A DNA stretch of 64,000 bases from Rhodophyticola sp017644125 (lineage in GTDB: Bacteria > Pseudomonadota > Alphaproteobacteria > Rhodobacterales > Rhodobacteraceae). The notes under the pieces are model-generated. The model searched no databases. It was not told where the DNA came from and saw only the letters and a list, made by a program, of their open reading frames with translations. This document shows, in pieces, positions 17,309 through 26,693 of this stretch. The DNA lies in the NCBI RefSeq assembly GCF_042140125.1, contig NZ_CP159473.1. The stretch is one strand, 5' to 3'. Position 1 is the stretch's first letter, and every line of letters begins with the position of its first letter. The translations under genes and the position numbers were made by a program.

Positions 17309-19743
17309 GCGCGCACAAGCCCCTGCCCCATGATGCGGCGCGGCTCCATGTGACGGGCGCCGCGCGCTATGTGGACGACATCCCGACGCCCGCGGATTGT
17401 CTGCATCTGGCCTTCGGGATCAGCTCCGTCGCGGCGGGCACGGTCACGGCCATGGATCTGGATGCGGTCAGGTCCGCGCCCGGGGTCGTGGCGGTGATGG
17501 AAGCGGCGGATTTCGACGTGATCCCGGATTGCTCCCCCTCCAACCACGACGAGCCGCTGGTGAGCGACGGGACGGTGCATTATCTGGGCCAGCCCCTGTT
17601 TCTGGTGGTGGCCGACAGCCATCTGGCCGCGCGCAGGGCGGCCCGGGCGGCGCAGGTCTCCTACGCGGAGACGGCGGCCATCCTGACGATCGAGGATGCG
17701 CTGGCCGCAGGTTCGATTTTCGAAGACGGACCAAGGGTTTACACCAAGGGCGACGTGACGGCGGCGCTGGCGGGCGCCGATCATGTGGCCGATGGCAGGA
17801 TCGAGATCGGCGGTCAGGAGCATTTCTATCTGGAGGGACAGGCGGCACTGGCCCTGCCGCAGGAAGACGGCGACATGATCGTGCAGTCATCGTCGCAGCA
17901 CCCGACCGAGATCCAGCACAAGGTCGCCGATGCGCTTGGCCTGCCGATGCATGGCGTCAGGGTGGAGGTGCGGCGCATGGGCGGCGGTTTCGGCGGGAAG
18001 GAGAGCCAGGGCAACCATCTGGCGATTGCCTGCGCCGTGGCCGCGCGCGAAACCGGGCGGCCCTGCAAGATGCGCTACGACCGGGACGACGACTTCCTGA
18101 TCACCGGCAAACGGCACGATTTCCGGTTCGACTACCGGGTCGGGTTCGGGGCGGACGGCCGGATCGCGGGCGTGGATTTCACCCAATATGTGCGCTGCGG
18201 CTGGTCCATGGATCTGAGCCTGCCGGTCGCGGACCGCGCCATGCTGCATGCGGATAACGCCTATCTTCTGCCGGCGGCCCGGATCACCTCCCACCGGCTC
18301 AGGACCAACACCCAGAGCGCCACCGCCTTTCGCGGGTTCGGCGGGCCGCAGGGCATGGTGGGGATCGAACGCGTGCTGGACCATGTGGCCCATATCCTGG
18401 GGCGCGACCCGCTGGAAGTGCGGCGGGTGAATTACTACCCCCCCGCGCAGGCGGCATCCTCGGATACCGCCACCGGCGACACGCCCGGGGCAAAGACCGG
18501 CGCGCCGCTCGACACCGCCGATCTGGCCGGGCGCGGATCGGTCCGGGTGGAGGGCAGCTCCGGCGGCGGGCGGCGGTTCGGCGCGGCCTATTCGCCGGCG
18601 CCCGCGGCCACCGGAAACACCACGCCCTACGGGATGGAGGTGGAGGATTTCATCCTGCACGAGATGACGGAGGCCTTGTCGGAAAGCTGCGACTATGCGG
18701 GCCGGCGCGCGGCGGCCGCGGCGTGGAACGCGACCCAGCCGGTGCTGAAGAAGGGGATCGCGCTGACGCCGGTGAAATTCGGCATCTCCTTCACGCTCAC
18801 CCATCTGAACCAGGCAGGTGCCCTGGTGCATGTGTATCAGGATGGCTCCATCCACATGAACCATGGCGGGACCGAGATGGGCCAGGGCCTGTTCCAGAAG
18901 GTGGCGCAGGTGGCCGCAAGCCGGTTCGGCGTGGGGCTGGAGCGGGTGAAGATCACGGCCACCGATACCGGCAAGGTGCCCAACACCTCTGCCACGGCGG
19001 CCTCCTCCGGCACCGATCTGAACGGGATGGCGGTGAAAGTCGCCTGTGACGAGATCCGGGCCCGGATCGCCCGGGTCGCGGCCCCGCATCTGCAGGCCGA
19101 GCCCGAGGCGGTGATCTTCGAAGGGGGCATGCTGCGCGCGGACGGCGCGGAGATGACCTTCGAAGAGGCGGTGAGCATGACCTACATGGCGCGCGTCTCG
19201 CTCAGCGCCACGGGGTTCTACCGCACGCCCAAGCTCGAATGGGACAGGATCGCGGGCCACGGGCGGCCGTTTTTCTATTTCGCCTATGGCGCGGCCTGCA
19301 CCGAGGTGGTGATCGACACGCTGACCGGCGAGAACCGGATCCTGCGCACCGATATCCTGCACGATGCGGGCGCTTCCCTGAACCCGGCGCTCGATATCGG
19401 CCAGATCGAAGGCGGGTTCGTACAGGGCGCGGGCTGGCTGACGACGGAAGAGCTGGTCTGGGATGCCAAGGGCGCGCTCCGGACCCATGCCCCCTCCACC
19501 TACAAGATCCCGGCCTGTTCGGACCGGCCCGACATCTTCAATGTCGCGCTCTGGGACCGGCCGAACCGGGAGGATACGATCTATCGCTCCAAGGCCGTGG
19601 GGGAGCCGCCCCTGATGCTGGGCATTTCGGTGCTGATGGCGCTGAGCGACGCCTGCGCGGCCTCCGGGCCCGCCTATCCCGACCTGCATGCCCCCGCGAC
19701 CGCCGAAGAGGTGCTGCGCGCGGTCGGACGGGCGCGCGCGTGA
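17305..19743 (+). CDS. xdhB: Xanthine dehydrogenase large subunit (molybdopterin)
   Basis: An 812-residue molybdenum subunit. Key motifs are RRMGGGFGGKESQ (Moco contact), FRGFGGPQGM, GTEMGQGL and the C-terminal GEPPLML with the catalytic Glu. It is longer than the usual ~780 residues: between NYYPP and TPYGMEVED (about residues 381-438) there is an Ala/Gly/Thr/Ser-rich insertion, where relatives have a short linker. The frame is intact on both sides, so this is an insertion, not a frameshift. It overlaps xdhA and xdhC by 4 bases each. Confidence 0.95.
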   Translation: MSAHKPLPHDAARLHVTGAARYVDDIPTPADCLHLAFGISSVAAGTVTAMDLDAVRSAPGVVAVMEAADFDVIPDCSPSNHDEPLVSDGTVHYLGQPLFLVVADSHLAARRAARAAQVSYAETAAILTIEDALAAGSIFEDGPRVYTKGDVTAALAGADHVADGRIEIGGQEHFYLEGQAALALPQEDGDMIVQSSSQHPTEIQHKVADALGLPMHGVRVEVRRMGGGFGGKESQGNHLAIACAVAARETGRPCKMRYDRDDDFLITGKRHDFRFDYRVGFGADGRIAGVDFTQYVRCGWSMDLSLPVADRAMLHADNAYLLPAARITSHRLRTNTQSATAFRGFGGPQGMVGIERVLDHVAHILGRDPLEVRRVNYYPPAQAASSDTATGDTPGAKTGAPLDTADLAGRGSVRVEGSSGGGRRFGAAYSPAPAATGNTTPYGMEVEDFILHEMTEALSESCDYAGRRAAAAAWNATQPVLKKGIALTPVKFGISFTLTHLNQAGALVHVYQDGSIHMNHGGTEMGQGLFQKVAQVAASRFGVGLERVKITATDTGKVPNTSATAASSGTDLNGMAVKVACDEIRARIARVAAPHLQAEPEAVIFEGGMLRADGAEMTFEEAVSMTYMARVSLSATGFYRTPKLEWDRIAGHGRPFFYFAYGAACTEVVIDTLTGENRILRTDILHDAGASLNPALDIGQIEGGFVQGAGWLTTEELVWDAKGALRTHAPSTYKIPACSDRPDIFNVALWDRPNREDTIYRSKAVGEPPLMLGISVLMALSDACAASGPAYPDLHAPATAEEVLRAVGRARA

Positions 19744-20675
19744 GCTTCGATCTGCCAGCGCTGCAGCGGGCGGTGGAGGCCCATGGCGAGGTTTGCCGGG
19801 TCGTTGTGGTGGAAACCCGCGGCTCCGCCCCGCGTGAGGTGGGCGCGGCGATGCTGGTCTGGCACGGCGGGCAGTCGGGCACCATCGGCGGCGGGCGGCT
19901 GGAGTATGACGCGGCCGCCATGGCGCGCAGCAACCTCGACCGGCAGATCCTTCATTCTGGCAAGGCCTTCGCCCTTGGCCCCGCGCTCGGGCAATGCTGC
20001 GGCGGGGCGGTGGTCCTCTCCTTCGAGCTATTCACCCGCGACAGGCTGCCCGGGAGCTTCCCCCATGCCCATCCGGTGATGGCGCCCGGCTCCCGGCCCG
20101 AGGCGGTGGACCGCGCCATCGCGCGCGGGGTCGACCGCCCGCTTCATGTCTCGGACTGGTTCATCGAACCCCTCGCCGCGCGCCGCCAGCCGGTCTGGAT
20201 CTACGGGGCGGGCCATGTGGGGCGGGCGCTGGTCGATGTGCTGGCGCCGCTGCCCGATTTCGCGATCACATGGGTCGATACCGGGCCGCAGCGGTTTCCC
20301 GATCCCGTCGCCGATGGCGTCACCGTTCTGCCCGCGGCGCGGCCCGAACAGGCGATGCGCCACGCGGCGGCGGATGCGCATCATCTGATCATGACCTATT
20401 CCCATGAGATGGATTTCGCGCTCTGCCACGGGGCGCTCTGCCAGCCGTTTCAAAGCTGCGGGCTGATCGGCAGCGCCACGAAATGGGCGCGCTTCCGGAA
20501 ACGCTTGGCGGATCTGGGCCACAGCGCTGCACAAATTTCGGGCATCACCTGCCCGATCGGCGATCCGGAACTGGGCAAGCACCCGCAAGCCATTGCAGTG
20601 GGCGTCGCCACGCGGTTACTTGGCGGGCAGATGCACGAAAAACCGGCATATTCCCTCCGAAAGATGTTTCGGTGA
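19740..20675 (+). CDS. xdhC: Xanthine dehydrogenase accessory protein XdhC
   Basis: A 311-residue protein that binds molybdenum cofactor, helps its sulfuration and inserts it into XdhB. It opens with ETRGSAPREVGAAMLV, has the GQCCGG cysteine motif (about residues 83-88) and a C-terminal Rossmann fold, WIYGAGHVGRALVDVL. GTG at 19740 overlaps the xdhB stop; family alignment supports it. Its own stop overlaps the GTG of the transporter ATPase, joining purine oxidation to uptake. Confidence 0.92.
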   Translation: MSFDLPALQRAVEAHGEVCRVVVVETRGSAPREVGAAMLVWHGGQSGTIGGGRLEYDAAAMARSNLDRQILHSGKAFALGPALGQCCGGAVVLSFELFTRDRLPGSFPHAHPVMAPGSRPEAVDRAIARGVDRPLHVSDWFIEPLAARRQPVWIYGAGHVGRALVDVLAPLPDFAITWVDTGPQRFPDPVADGVTVLPAARPEQAMRHAAADAHHLIMTYSHEMDFALCHGALCQPFQSCGLIGSATKWARFRKRLADLGHSAAQISGITCPIGDPELGKHPQAIAVGVATRLLGGQMHEKPAYSLRKMFR

Positions 20676-22210
20676 CGGCCCCGCTTCTGGAGATTGCGGG
20701 CCTGACCAAGGCCTATCCCGGGGTCGTCGCGAATGACGCGGTGTCCTTCGCCATCCGCCCGGGCGAGGTGCATGCGCTTCTGGGCGAGAACGGCGCGGGC
20801 AAATCCACATTGGTCAAGATGATCTATGGGCTGGTCCGGCCGGACGCGGGCAGCATGACGCTGGAGGGGCGGGCCTTCACCCCCGCCGAACCGCGCGCCG
20901 CCCGCGCGGCGGGCGTGGCGATGGTGTTTCAGCATTTCAGCCTGTTCGAGGCGCTGAACGTGGCCGAAAACGTGGCTCTCGGAATGGAGGACCCGCCCCG
21001 ACCGCGCGATCTGGCGCAACAGATCCGGGAGGTGTCCGAAACATACGGCCTGCCGCTCGACCCGGACCGTCTGGTGGGGGATCTGAGTGCGGGAGAGCGC
21101 CAGCGGGTGGAGATCATCCGCTGCCTGCTGCAGGATCCCAAACTGCTGATCATGGACGAACCGACCAGCGTTCTGACCCCGCAGGAGGTGGAAATCCTGT
21201 TCCACACATTGCGGAAACTGAGCGCCGAGGGCACGGCCATTCTCTATATCTCCCACAAGCTTGAGGAGATCCGCGCCCTGTGCGACGCAGCCACGATCCT
21301 GAGGCTGGGCAAGGTGGTGGCCGAATGCACCCCGCGCGAGGTCTCGGCGGCGCATATGGCCGAGCTGATGGTGGGCAAGTCGCTGGCCGCGCCGGCGCGC
21401 GCCGCCACCCCGCCCGGCGCCGTGCTGCTGAAGGTGACGGGCCTCTCGCTGGAGCCCGCCACGCCCTTCGGCACCCCGCTTCGCCATATCGGGATGGAAC
21501 TGCGGGCGGGCGAGATCCTCGGCATCGGCGGGGTCGCGGGCAACGGGCAGGACGAGCTTTTGGCGGCGCTCTCGGGCGAGGCGCGCACGAGCCCTGGCGC
21601 GATCGCGCTGGAAGGCGCGCAGATCGGCGCGCTTGGCCCGAACGAGCGGCGCAGGCTGGGGCTGCTCTGCGCGCCGGAGGAACGGCTGGGCCATGCGGCC
21701 GCCCCGGATATGAGCCTGACGGAAAACGCGCTTCTGACCGCGCGGCTGAGACAGGGGCTCGACCGGCACGGGTTTCTGAACTGGAACGGGGCGCAGGCCT
21801 ATGCCGAGCAGGTGATCGCGAAATTCGACGTGCGCACGCCGGGGGCCCATGTGGCGGCCCGGGCGCTCTCGGGCGGAAATCTGCAGAAATTCGTGATCGG
21901 GCGGGAGATCATGCAGGCCCCCCGCGTTCTGGTGGTCAACCAGCCGACCTGGGGCGTGGATGCCAGCGCCGCCGCCGATATCCGGCAGGCGCTTCTCGAT
22001 CTGGCGCAGAACGGCGCGGCGGTGATCTGCATCTCACAGGATCTGGACGAGTTGCTGGAGATCTCCGACCGGTTCTGCGCCCTGAACGAAGGGCGGCTGA
22101 GCGCCCCGCGTCCGGCCCGCGGGCTGAGCATGGAAGAGATCGGCCTGATGCTGGGCGGCGCCCATGACATGCACGAGGCCGATGGCGAGATGCCCCATGT
22201 TCCGGCTTGA
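20672..22210 (+). CDS. ABC transporter ATPase, BMP/nucleoside type
   Basis: A 512-residue protein with two ABC domains. The first has Walker A GENGAGKST (residues 38-46), signature LSAGERQRVEI and DEPTSVLT; the second has a degenerate P-loop (GVAGNGQDEL) and signature LSGGNLQKFVIGREI. This asymmetric pair is typical of CUT2-like nucleoside/BMP transporters. Start GTG 20672 overlaps the xdhC stop by 4 bases. Together with the two permeases and the binding protein downstream it should import purines or nucleosides, the substrates of the enzymes before it (inference from context). Confidence 0.92.
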   Translation: MTAPLLEIAGLTKAYPGVVANDAVSFAIRPGEVHALLGENGAGKSTLVKMIYGLVRPDAGSMTLEGRAFTPAEPRAARAAGVAMVFQHFSLFEALNVAENVALGMEDPPRPRDLAQQIREVSETYGLPLDPDRLVGDLSAGERQRVEIIRCLLQDPKLLIMDEPTSVLTPQEVEILFHTLRKLSAEGTAILYISHKLEEIRALCDAATILRLGKVVAECTPREVSAAHMAELMVGKSLAAPARAATPPGAVLLKVTGLSLEPATPFGTPLRHIGMELRAGEILGIGGVAGNGQDELLAALSGEARTSPGAIALEGAQIGALGPNERRRLGLLCAPEERLGHAAAPDMSLTENALLTARLRQGLDRHGFLNWNGAQAYAEQVIAKFDVRTPGAHVAARALSGGNLQKFVIGREIMQAPRVLVVNQPTWGVDASAAADIRQALLDLAQNGAAVICISQDLDELLEISDRFCALNEGRLSAPRPARGLSMEEIGLMLGGAHDMHEADGEMPHVPA

Positions 22211-23282
22211 AAAACGGCCCATGCCGTCGCGGGTCTGGATCCTCGCGACCCCGGTCATCGCGGTGATCCTGACGATGATCGCCGGCGGGATCATGTTCGC
22301 GATACTGGGTCAGGACCCGGTGGAGGCGATCCGGATCATCTTCCTCGACCCGCTGTTCGACGAACGCTTCGCAAGCTTTTCCCGCCCGCAACTGCTGGTC
22401 AAGGCCGGGCCGCTGATCCTGATCGCGATCGGGCTTGCGCTGGGCTTCCGGGCCGGCATCTGGAATATCGGCGCGGAGGGGCACTACATCATCGGCGCGA
22501 TCTGCGGCGCCGCATTCGGGCTGGCCTTCTACCCGTCGGAAAACCCGCTGATCTTCCCCGGCATGGTGCTGGCCGGCCTGTTCGGCGGATGGGCCTGGGC
22601 GATGATCCCGGCGGTGCTACGCACCCGGTTCCGGACCAACGAGATCCTCGTGTCGCTGCTGCTGGTCTATGTGGCCGAGGCGATCCTCGCCTCCGCGGCC
22701 ACGGGCTTTCTGCGCAATCCCGACGGGCGCGGCTTTCCCGGCAGCCGCAACCTGAGCCAGCATCCCGGCACCGACAATCTGGAACTGATCGCGGGCACGG
22801 GCATGCACTGGGGCGTGGTCGCGGCCTTCATCGCGGTGATCTTCAGCTATGTGCTGCTGAACCGGCACCTGATGGGCTATCAGATCAAGCTGGCGGGTCA
22901 GGCCCCGCGCGCGGCGAAATTCGCGGGCGTGAACCCGACCCGGCTGATCGTGCTCTGCCTCGGCGTGTCCGGCGCGCTGGCGGGGATGGCGGGGCTGTTC
23001 GAGGTGGCGGGCCCGGCGGGCCAGATCAGCATCGACTTCAATGTCGGCTACGGCTTCACCGCGATCATCGTGGCCTTTCTGGGCCGCCTGCACCCGGTGG
23101 GGATCCTGCTGGCGGGCCTCCTGATGGCGCTGACCTATATCGGGGGCGAACTGGCGCAGCTGATGCTGGGTATCCCCGCCTCCGCGATCCAGGCGTTTCA
23201 GGGGATGCTCCTGTTCTTCCTGCTCGCGCTGGATGTACTCTCGAACTACCGGGTCAGGATCGGCCGGGAGGTCGCGGCATGA
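22197..23282 (+). CDS. ABC transporter permease 1, nucleoside/BMP type
   Basis: A 361-residue membrane protein of the branched-chain/ribose permease superfamily, with about eight to ten helices and the family segments GIWNIGAEGHYIIGAICG, LRTRFRTNEILVSLLLVYV and FTAIIVAFLGRLHP. It is the longer of the two usual permeases of the system (YufP-like). ATG 22197 lies inside the end of the ATPase gene (14-base overlap). Next gene overlaps by ATGA. Confidence 0.92.
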   Translation: MFRLEKRPMPSRVWILATPVIAVILTMIAGGIMFAILGQDPVEAIRIIFLDPLFDERFASFSRPQLLVKAGPLILIAIGLALGFRAGIWNIGAEGHYIIGAICGAAFGLAFYPSENPLIFPGMVLAGLFGGWAWAMIPAVLRTRFRTNEILVSLLLVYVAEAILASAATGFLRNPDGRGFPGSRNLSQHPGTDNLELIAGTGMHWGVVAAFIAVIFSYVLLNRHLMGYQIKLAGQAPRAAKFAGVNPTRLIVLCLGVSGALAGMAGLFEVAGPAGQISIDFNVGYGFTAIIVAFLGRLHPVGILLAGLLMALTYIGGELAQLMLGIPASAIQAFQGMLLFFLLALDVLSNYRVRIGREVAA

Positions 23283-24205
23283 TGGGCATCGACCCGGTCA
23301 CCCTGATCGTCGCGCTGATCGGCGCCTCCACCCCCATCCTTCTGGCCGCCATCGGCGAACTGGTGGTGGAGAAATCCGGCGTGCTGAATCTCGGCGTCGA
23401 GGGGATGATGATCGTCGGCGCGGTCTCGGGCTTCATCATCGCCATCAACACCGGCTCGCCCTGGCTCGGCTTCGCGGCGGGCGCGGTGGGCGGCGCGGGC
23501 CTGTCGCTGATCTTCGCGCTTCTGACCCAGTATCTTCTGTCCAATCAGGTCGCCACCGGGCTGGCGCTCACGCTTTTCGGCCTCGGCCTGTCCTCGTTGA
23601 TGGGCGAGGCCTATACCGGTATCAACCCGCCGCTTACCCCCGATCTGTTCCCGCAGGCGCTGCGCGACATCCCCGTCGCCGGGCCGATCCTCTTCGGCCA
23701 TGACCTCGTCATCTATCTCTCCGTTCTGCTGGTGGCCGGGGTCTGGTACGCCCTGCGCCACACCCGCATGGGCCTGATCCTGCGCGCGGTGGGCGAAAGC
23801 CACGACGCGGCCCATGCGCTGGGCTACAAGGTGATCCGCATCCGCATCTGCGCGATCCTGTTCGGCGGGGCCTGCGCCGGGCTGGGCGGGGCCTATCTGA
23901 GCCTTGTCCGCGTCCCATCCTGGACCGAGGGGATGACCGCAGGCGCCGGCTGGATCGCGCTGGCCATCGTGGTCTTCGCCAGCTGGAAGCCATGGCGCGC
24001 GCTGATCGGGGCCTATCTTTTCGGCGGCATCGCGGCGCTGCAACTGCGGCTGCAGGCCGCCGAAATCAACATTCCGGTCATGTTTCTCGACATGTCGCCC
24101 TATCTGGTGACGATCATCGTTCTGGTCATTATTTCCTCCGACAGGGGCAGGGCCGCATTGAATGCACCCGCAGCATTGGGCAAGGTGTTCCATGCCAGCG
24201 GTTAA
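23279..24205 (+). CDS. ABC transporter permease 2, nucleoside/BMP type
   Basis: A 308-residue permease (YufQ-like) with ASTPILLAAIGELVVEKSGVLNLGVEGMM, a hallmark of this group, and about eight helices ending in YLVTIIVLVI. It pairs with permease 1 in a heterodimeric channel. ATGATG offers two starts; the first overlaps the previous stop. The gene is followed by an ion-channel gene 8 bases on rather than by the binding protein. Confidence 0.92.
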   Translation: MMGIDPVTLIVALIGASTPILLAAIGELVVEKSGVLNLGVEGMMIVGAVSGFIIAINTGSPWLGFAAGAVGGAGLSLIFALLTQYLLSNQVATGLALTLFGLGLSSLMGEAYTGINPPLTPDLFPQALRDIPVAGPILFGHDLVIYLSVLLVAGVWYALRHTRMGLILRAVGESHDAAHALGYKVIRIRICAILFGGACAGLGGAYLSLVRVPSWTEGMTAGAGWIALAIVVFASWKPWRALIGAYLFGGIAALQLRLQAAEINIPVMFLDMSPYLVTIIVLVIISSDRGRAALNAPAALGKVFHASG

Positions 24206-24213
24206 GGGGGCCC

Positions 24214-24975
24214 ATGACACGCGCCGGGATCATCCAGCTTCTCGATGGAACGCACCCGCGCGACGGGCGCGGGGTGGCGCTGGCGCTGAACGCGCTGATC
24301 CTCTTGTCGGCCATCGCCATCGCGATGGAAACGATGCCGGACCTGCCGCAGCCGGTCACGCGCCTGCTTGGCTGGTTCGAGATCGCGGTGCTGGCCATCT
24401 TCGCGCTGGAATACATCACCCGCATCCTCTGTTCCCCCCGGCCGCTGAGATATGTCTTCAGCTTCTGGGGCCTCATCGACCTTCTGGCGATCCTGCCTCT
24501 TCTGGCGATCCTGCAACCGCAATGGACCGCGGTGCGGATCCTGCGGCTCGTGCGTCTGATCCGGCTGCTGAAACTGTTCCGCACCTCGCGGGCGCTGGAC
24601 CGGATGGCGCGCGCCTTCCATGCGGTCAAGGGCGAGTTGACGGTCTTCGGCGTGCTGGCCGCGATGATGCTCTATGTCTCGGCGGTGGGCATCTATGTCT
24701 TCGAACACCCGGCCCAGCCCGAGGCCTTCACCTCGATCCCGATGTCGCTCTGGTGGGCCGTCGCCTCGCTGACCACGGTGGGCTATGGCGATCTGGTGCC
24801 GATCACGCTTGGCGGGCGGCTGTTCACGACGCTGGTCCTGTTCATCGGGCTGGGCATCGTCGCGGGCCCGGCGGCCATCATCACAACCGCCCTTCTGGAG
24901 GCGGATAAATACGAGGCGGGGCCGAGCACCCCAACCCAAACGGAAAACACGTCCAACAAGGAGACCAAGGAATGA
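24214..24975 (+). CDS. Voltage-gated-type potassium channel
   Basis: A 253-residue Kv-like channel subunit. Six helices can be traced: S1 21-40, S2 51-72, S3 80-100, S4 106-125 with positive residues at every third position (RILRLVRLIRLLKLFR), S5 141-164, pore helix and selectivity filter TTVGYGD at 187-193, S6 201-229. The C-tail is short and Thr/Glu-rich, without a cyclic-nucleotide domain. GGGGG precedes the ATG. The channel sits between permease 2 and the binding protein and overlaps the latter by ATGA, so it is translated with the purine transporter. Confidence 0.93.
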   Translation: MTRAGIIQLLDGTHPRDGRGVALALNALILLSAIAIAMETMPDLPQPVTRLLGWFEIAVLAIFALEYITRILCSPRPLRYVFSFWGLIDLLAILPLLAILQPQWTAVRILRLVRLIRLLKLFRTSRALDRMARAFHAVKGELTVFGVLAAMMLYVSAVGIYVFEHPAQPEAFTSIPMSLWWAVASLTTVGYGDLVPITLGGRLFTTLVLFIGLGIVAGPAAIITTALLEADKYEAGPSTPTQTENTSNKETKE

Positions 24976-26051
24976 AACCCAACTTGACATATCTCGCCGG
25001 CGCCGCGCTGGCGCTCGGGCTGGCCGCGCCGGCCATCGCCCAGGACGAGCCGCTGCAGGTCGGCTTCGTCTATGTCGGCTCGATCGGCGATCTGGGCTGG
25101 ACCTACGAGCATGACCAGTCCCGCCTTGCGGTGGAGGAGCATTTCGGCGACGCGGTCGAAACCACCTATGTGGAGAACGTGCCCGAAGGCGCGGATGCGG
25201 AGCGGGTGATGACCCAGATGGTGCTGAACGGCGCCGATCTGATCTTCACCACCTCGTTCGGCTACATGGATGCCACCAACGCGGTCGCCGCGCGCTTTCC
25301 CGAGGTCTATTTCGAACACGCCACCGGATACCGCCGCGATCATCCCAACGTCTCCACCTATTCGGCCCGCTTCTATGAAGGCCGCGCGGTGATCGGCCAT
25401 ATCGCGGGCCATATGACTGAAAGCAACATCGTGGGCTATATCGCCTCCTACCCGATCCCCGAGGTGATCCGGGGCATCAATTCGGCCTATCTCCACGCCC
25501 GCGAGGTCAACCCCGATGTCGAGTTTCGCGTGGTCTGGGTCTACACATGGTTCGACCCCGCGCAGGAAGCCGATGCGGCCCAGGCCCTGATCGATCAGGG
25601 CGCAGACGTGATCATGCAGCATACCGACAGCACCGCGCCGATGACCGTCGCCGCCGAGGCCGAGGTGGTGGCCTTCGGGCAGGCCTCCGACATGGAGCAG
25701 TTCGCCCCCTTCCCGCGCGTCGCTTCGATCATCGACAACTGGGCGCCCTATTACATCGCCCGGACGCAGGCGGTGATGGACGGCACATGGGAAAGCGTCG
25801 ACACATGGGATGGGATCGCACCGGGCATGGTGGAACTGGGCGAGTTCTCCGAGCGGATCCCCGAAGATGTCCGCGCCTCGGCGCAGGCGCTGGCCGACAG
25901 CATCGCGGATGGCAGCTATCACCCGTTCACCGGGCCGATCAACCGGCAGGACGGCACCGTCTGGCTGGCCGAAGGCGAAGTGGCCGATGACGGCACGCTG
26001 GCGGGCATGGATTTCTACGTCGAAGGCATCACCGGCGAGATCCCCAACTGA
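24972..26051 (+). CDS. BMP-family substrate-binding protein (purine/nucleoside ABC)
   Basis: A 359-residue periplasmic protein of the basic membrane protein family. A signal peptide (about residues 1-23, cleavage after AIA) has no lipobox Cys, unlike many BMP lipoproteins. Mature sequence opens LQVGFVYVGSIGDLGWTYEHDQ; later TDSTAPMTVAAE and INRQDGTVWLAEGE are typical of purine-binding members. It is last in the operon, while in most BMP systems it is first. GGAG 7 bases before the ATG is its own ribosome site. A strong terminator follows. Confidence 0.92.
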   Translation: MKPNLTYLAGAALALGLAAPAIAQDEPLQVGFVYVGSIGDLGWTYEHDQSRLAVEEHFGDAVETTYVENVPEGADAERVMTQMVLNGADLIFTTSFGYMDATNAVAARFPEVYFEHATGYRRDHPNVSTYSARFYEGRAVIGHIAGHMTESNIVGYIASYPIPEVIRGINSAYLHAREVNPDVEFRVVWVYTWFDPAQEADAAQALIDQGADVIMQHTDSTAPMTVAAEAEVVAFGQASDMEQFAPFPRVASIIDNWAPYYIARTQAVMDGTWESVDTWDGIAPGMVELGEFSERIPEDVRASAQALADSIADGSYHPFTGPINRQDGTVWLAEGEVADDGTLAGMDFYVEGITGEIPN

Positions 26052-26083
26052 TCCGGCCAGACGCCTCGACCGATCAGGATACC

Positions 26084-26113
26084 GAAAGGCCCGCCGTTTC
26101 GCGCGGGCCTTTC
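26084..26113 (+). terminator. Rho-independent terminator of the purine operon
   Basis: GAAAGGCCCGC and GCGGGCCTTTC form an 11-bp perfect stem around an 8-base loop, 33 bases after the binding-protein stop. The A-rich left arm and T-containing right arm would work on both strands, but only the plus-strand operon points into it. Confidence 0.85.
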
Positions 26114-26208
26114 CGCATTCGTGCGGCCCGATCCGGGGCCGAAACCTGTTGATCCGGGGCGGAGACACGCCGAGAATACCGCTATCGGACCCATCGGGAC
26201 GCCCGCAC

Positions 26209-26571
26209 ATGTATATCGTCGGCTTCGTCATCCCCGTGCCGGAAGACAGGCTGGAGCATTACAGGCTCTGGTCGCGGCAGGCCGCGGCACTTCTCATGGA
26301 ATACGGATGCCTTGAAATCGTGGAGGCATGGGAAGACCACGTGCCGGTGGGAAAACACACCGATTTTCGCCGCGCCGTCCGGGCGAGACCCGAGGAAAAA
26401 ATCGTCTTCTCATGGCAAAAATGGCCGGACAGGGCCAGCGTGGACGCGGTCGAGAAAGCGATGTCCGAAGACCCGCGCTTCGATCCGCCGGGCGGCGCCC
26501 CGTTCGATCAGAAACGTCTTATCATGGGCTGCTTCGCGCCGATCCTCTCCACCGCCTCCGACAGGGCGTAA
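26209..26571 (+). CDS. DUF1428 family protein
   Basis: A 120-residue protein with the DUF1428 (YbaA-like) pattern: YIVGFVIPVPEDRLEHYR at the start, then GCLEIVEAWEDHVPVGKHTDF, KIVFSWQKWPDRASVD and GAPFDQKRLIMGCF. The fold is a ferredoxin-like dimer similar to antibiotic-monooxygenase domains; the function is unknown. There is no strong ribosome site before ATG 26209, but the start aligns with the family. It stands alone between the purine operon terminator and the FAD oxidoreductase. Confidence 0.85.
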   Translation: MYIVGFVIPVPEDRLEHYRLWSRQAAALLMEYGCLEIVEAWEDHVPVGKHTDFRRAVRARPEEKIVFSWQKWPDRASVDAVEKAMSEDPRFDPPGGAPFDQKRLIMGCFAPILSTASDRA

Positions 26572-26693
26572 GACGCCGGGGCGGGCAGACCGGCCTACCT
26601 GCCGCGCCTTCGCGACGGCCCTGCGGAAGATGACACCGGCAGCTTTGTTTCGGGGCCTTGCACAGCGCGCGGGCGGCGCATAGCGTCCGGCCC

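Noticed and set aside
17887..19689. 600-codon open frame antisense to xdhB
   Set aside because: It is a shadow of the XdhB frame; the translation is His/Gly/Arg-rich text without domains.
22589..23278. In-frame extension of permease 2 over permease 1
   Set aside because: It overlaps a conserved permease frame; the ATG at 23279 overlaps the stop and fits the family start.
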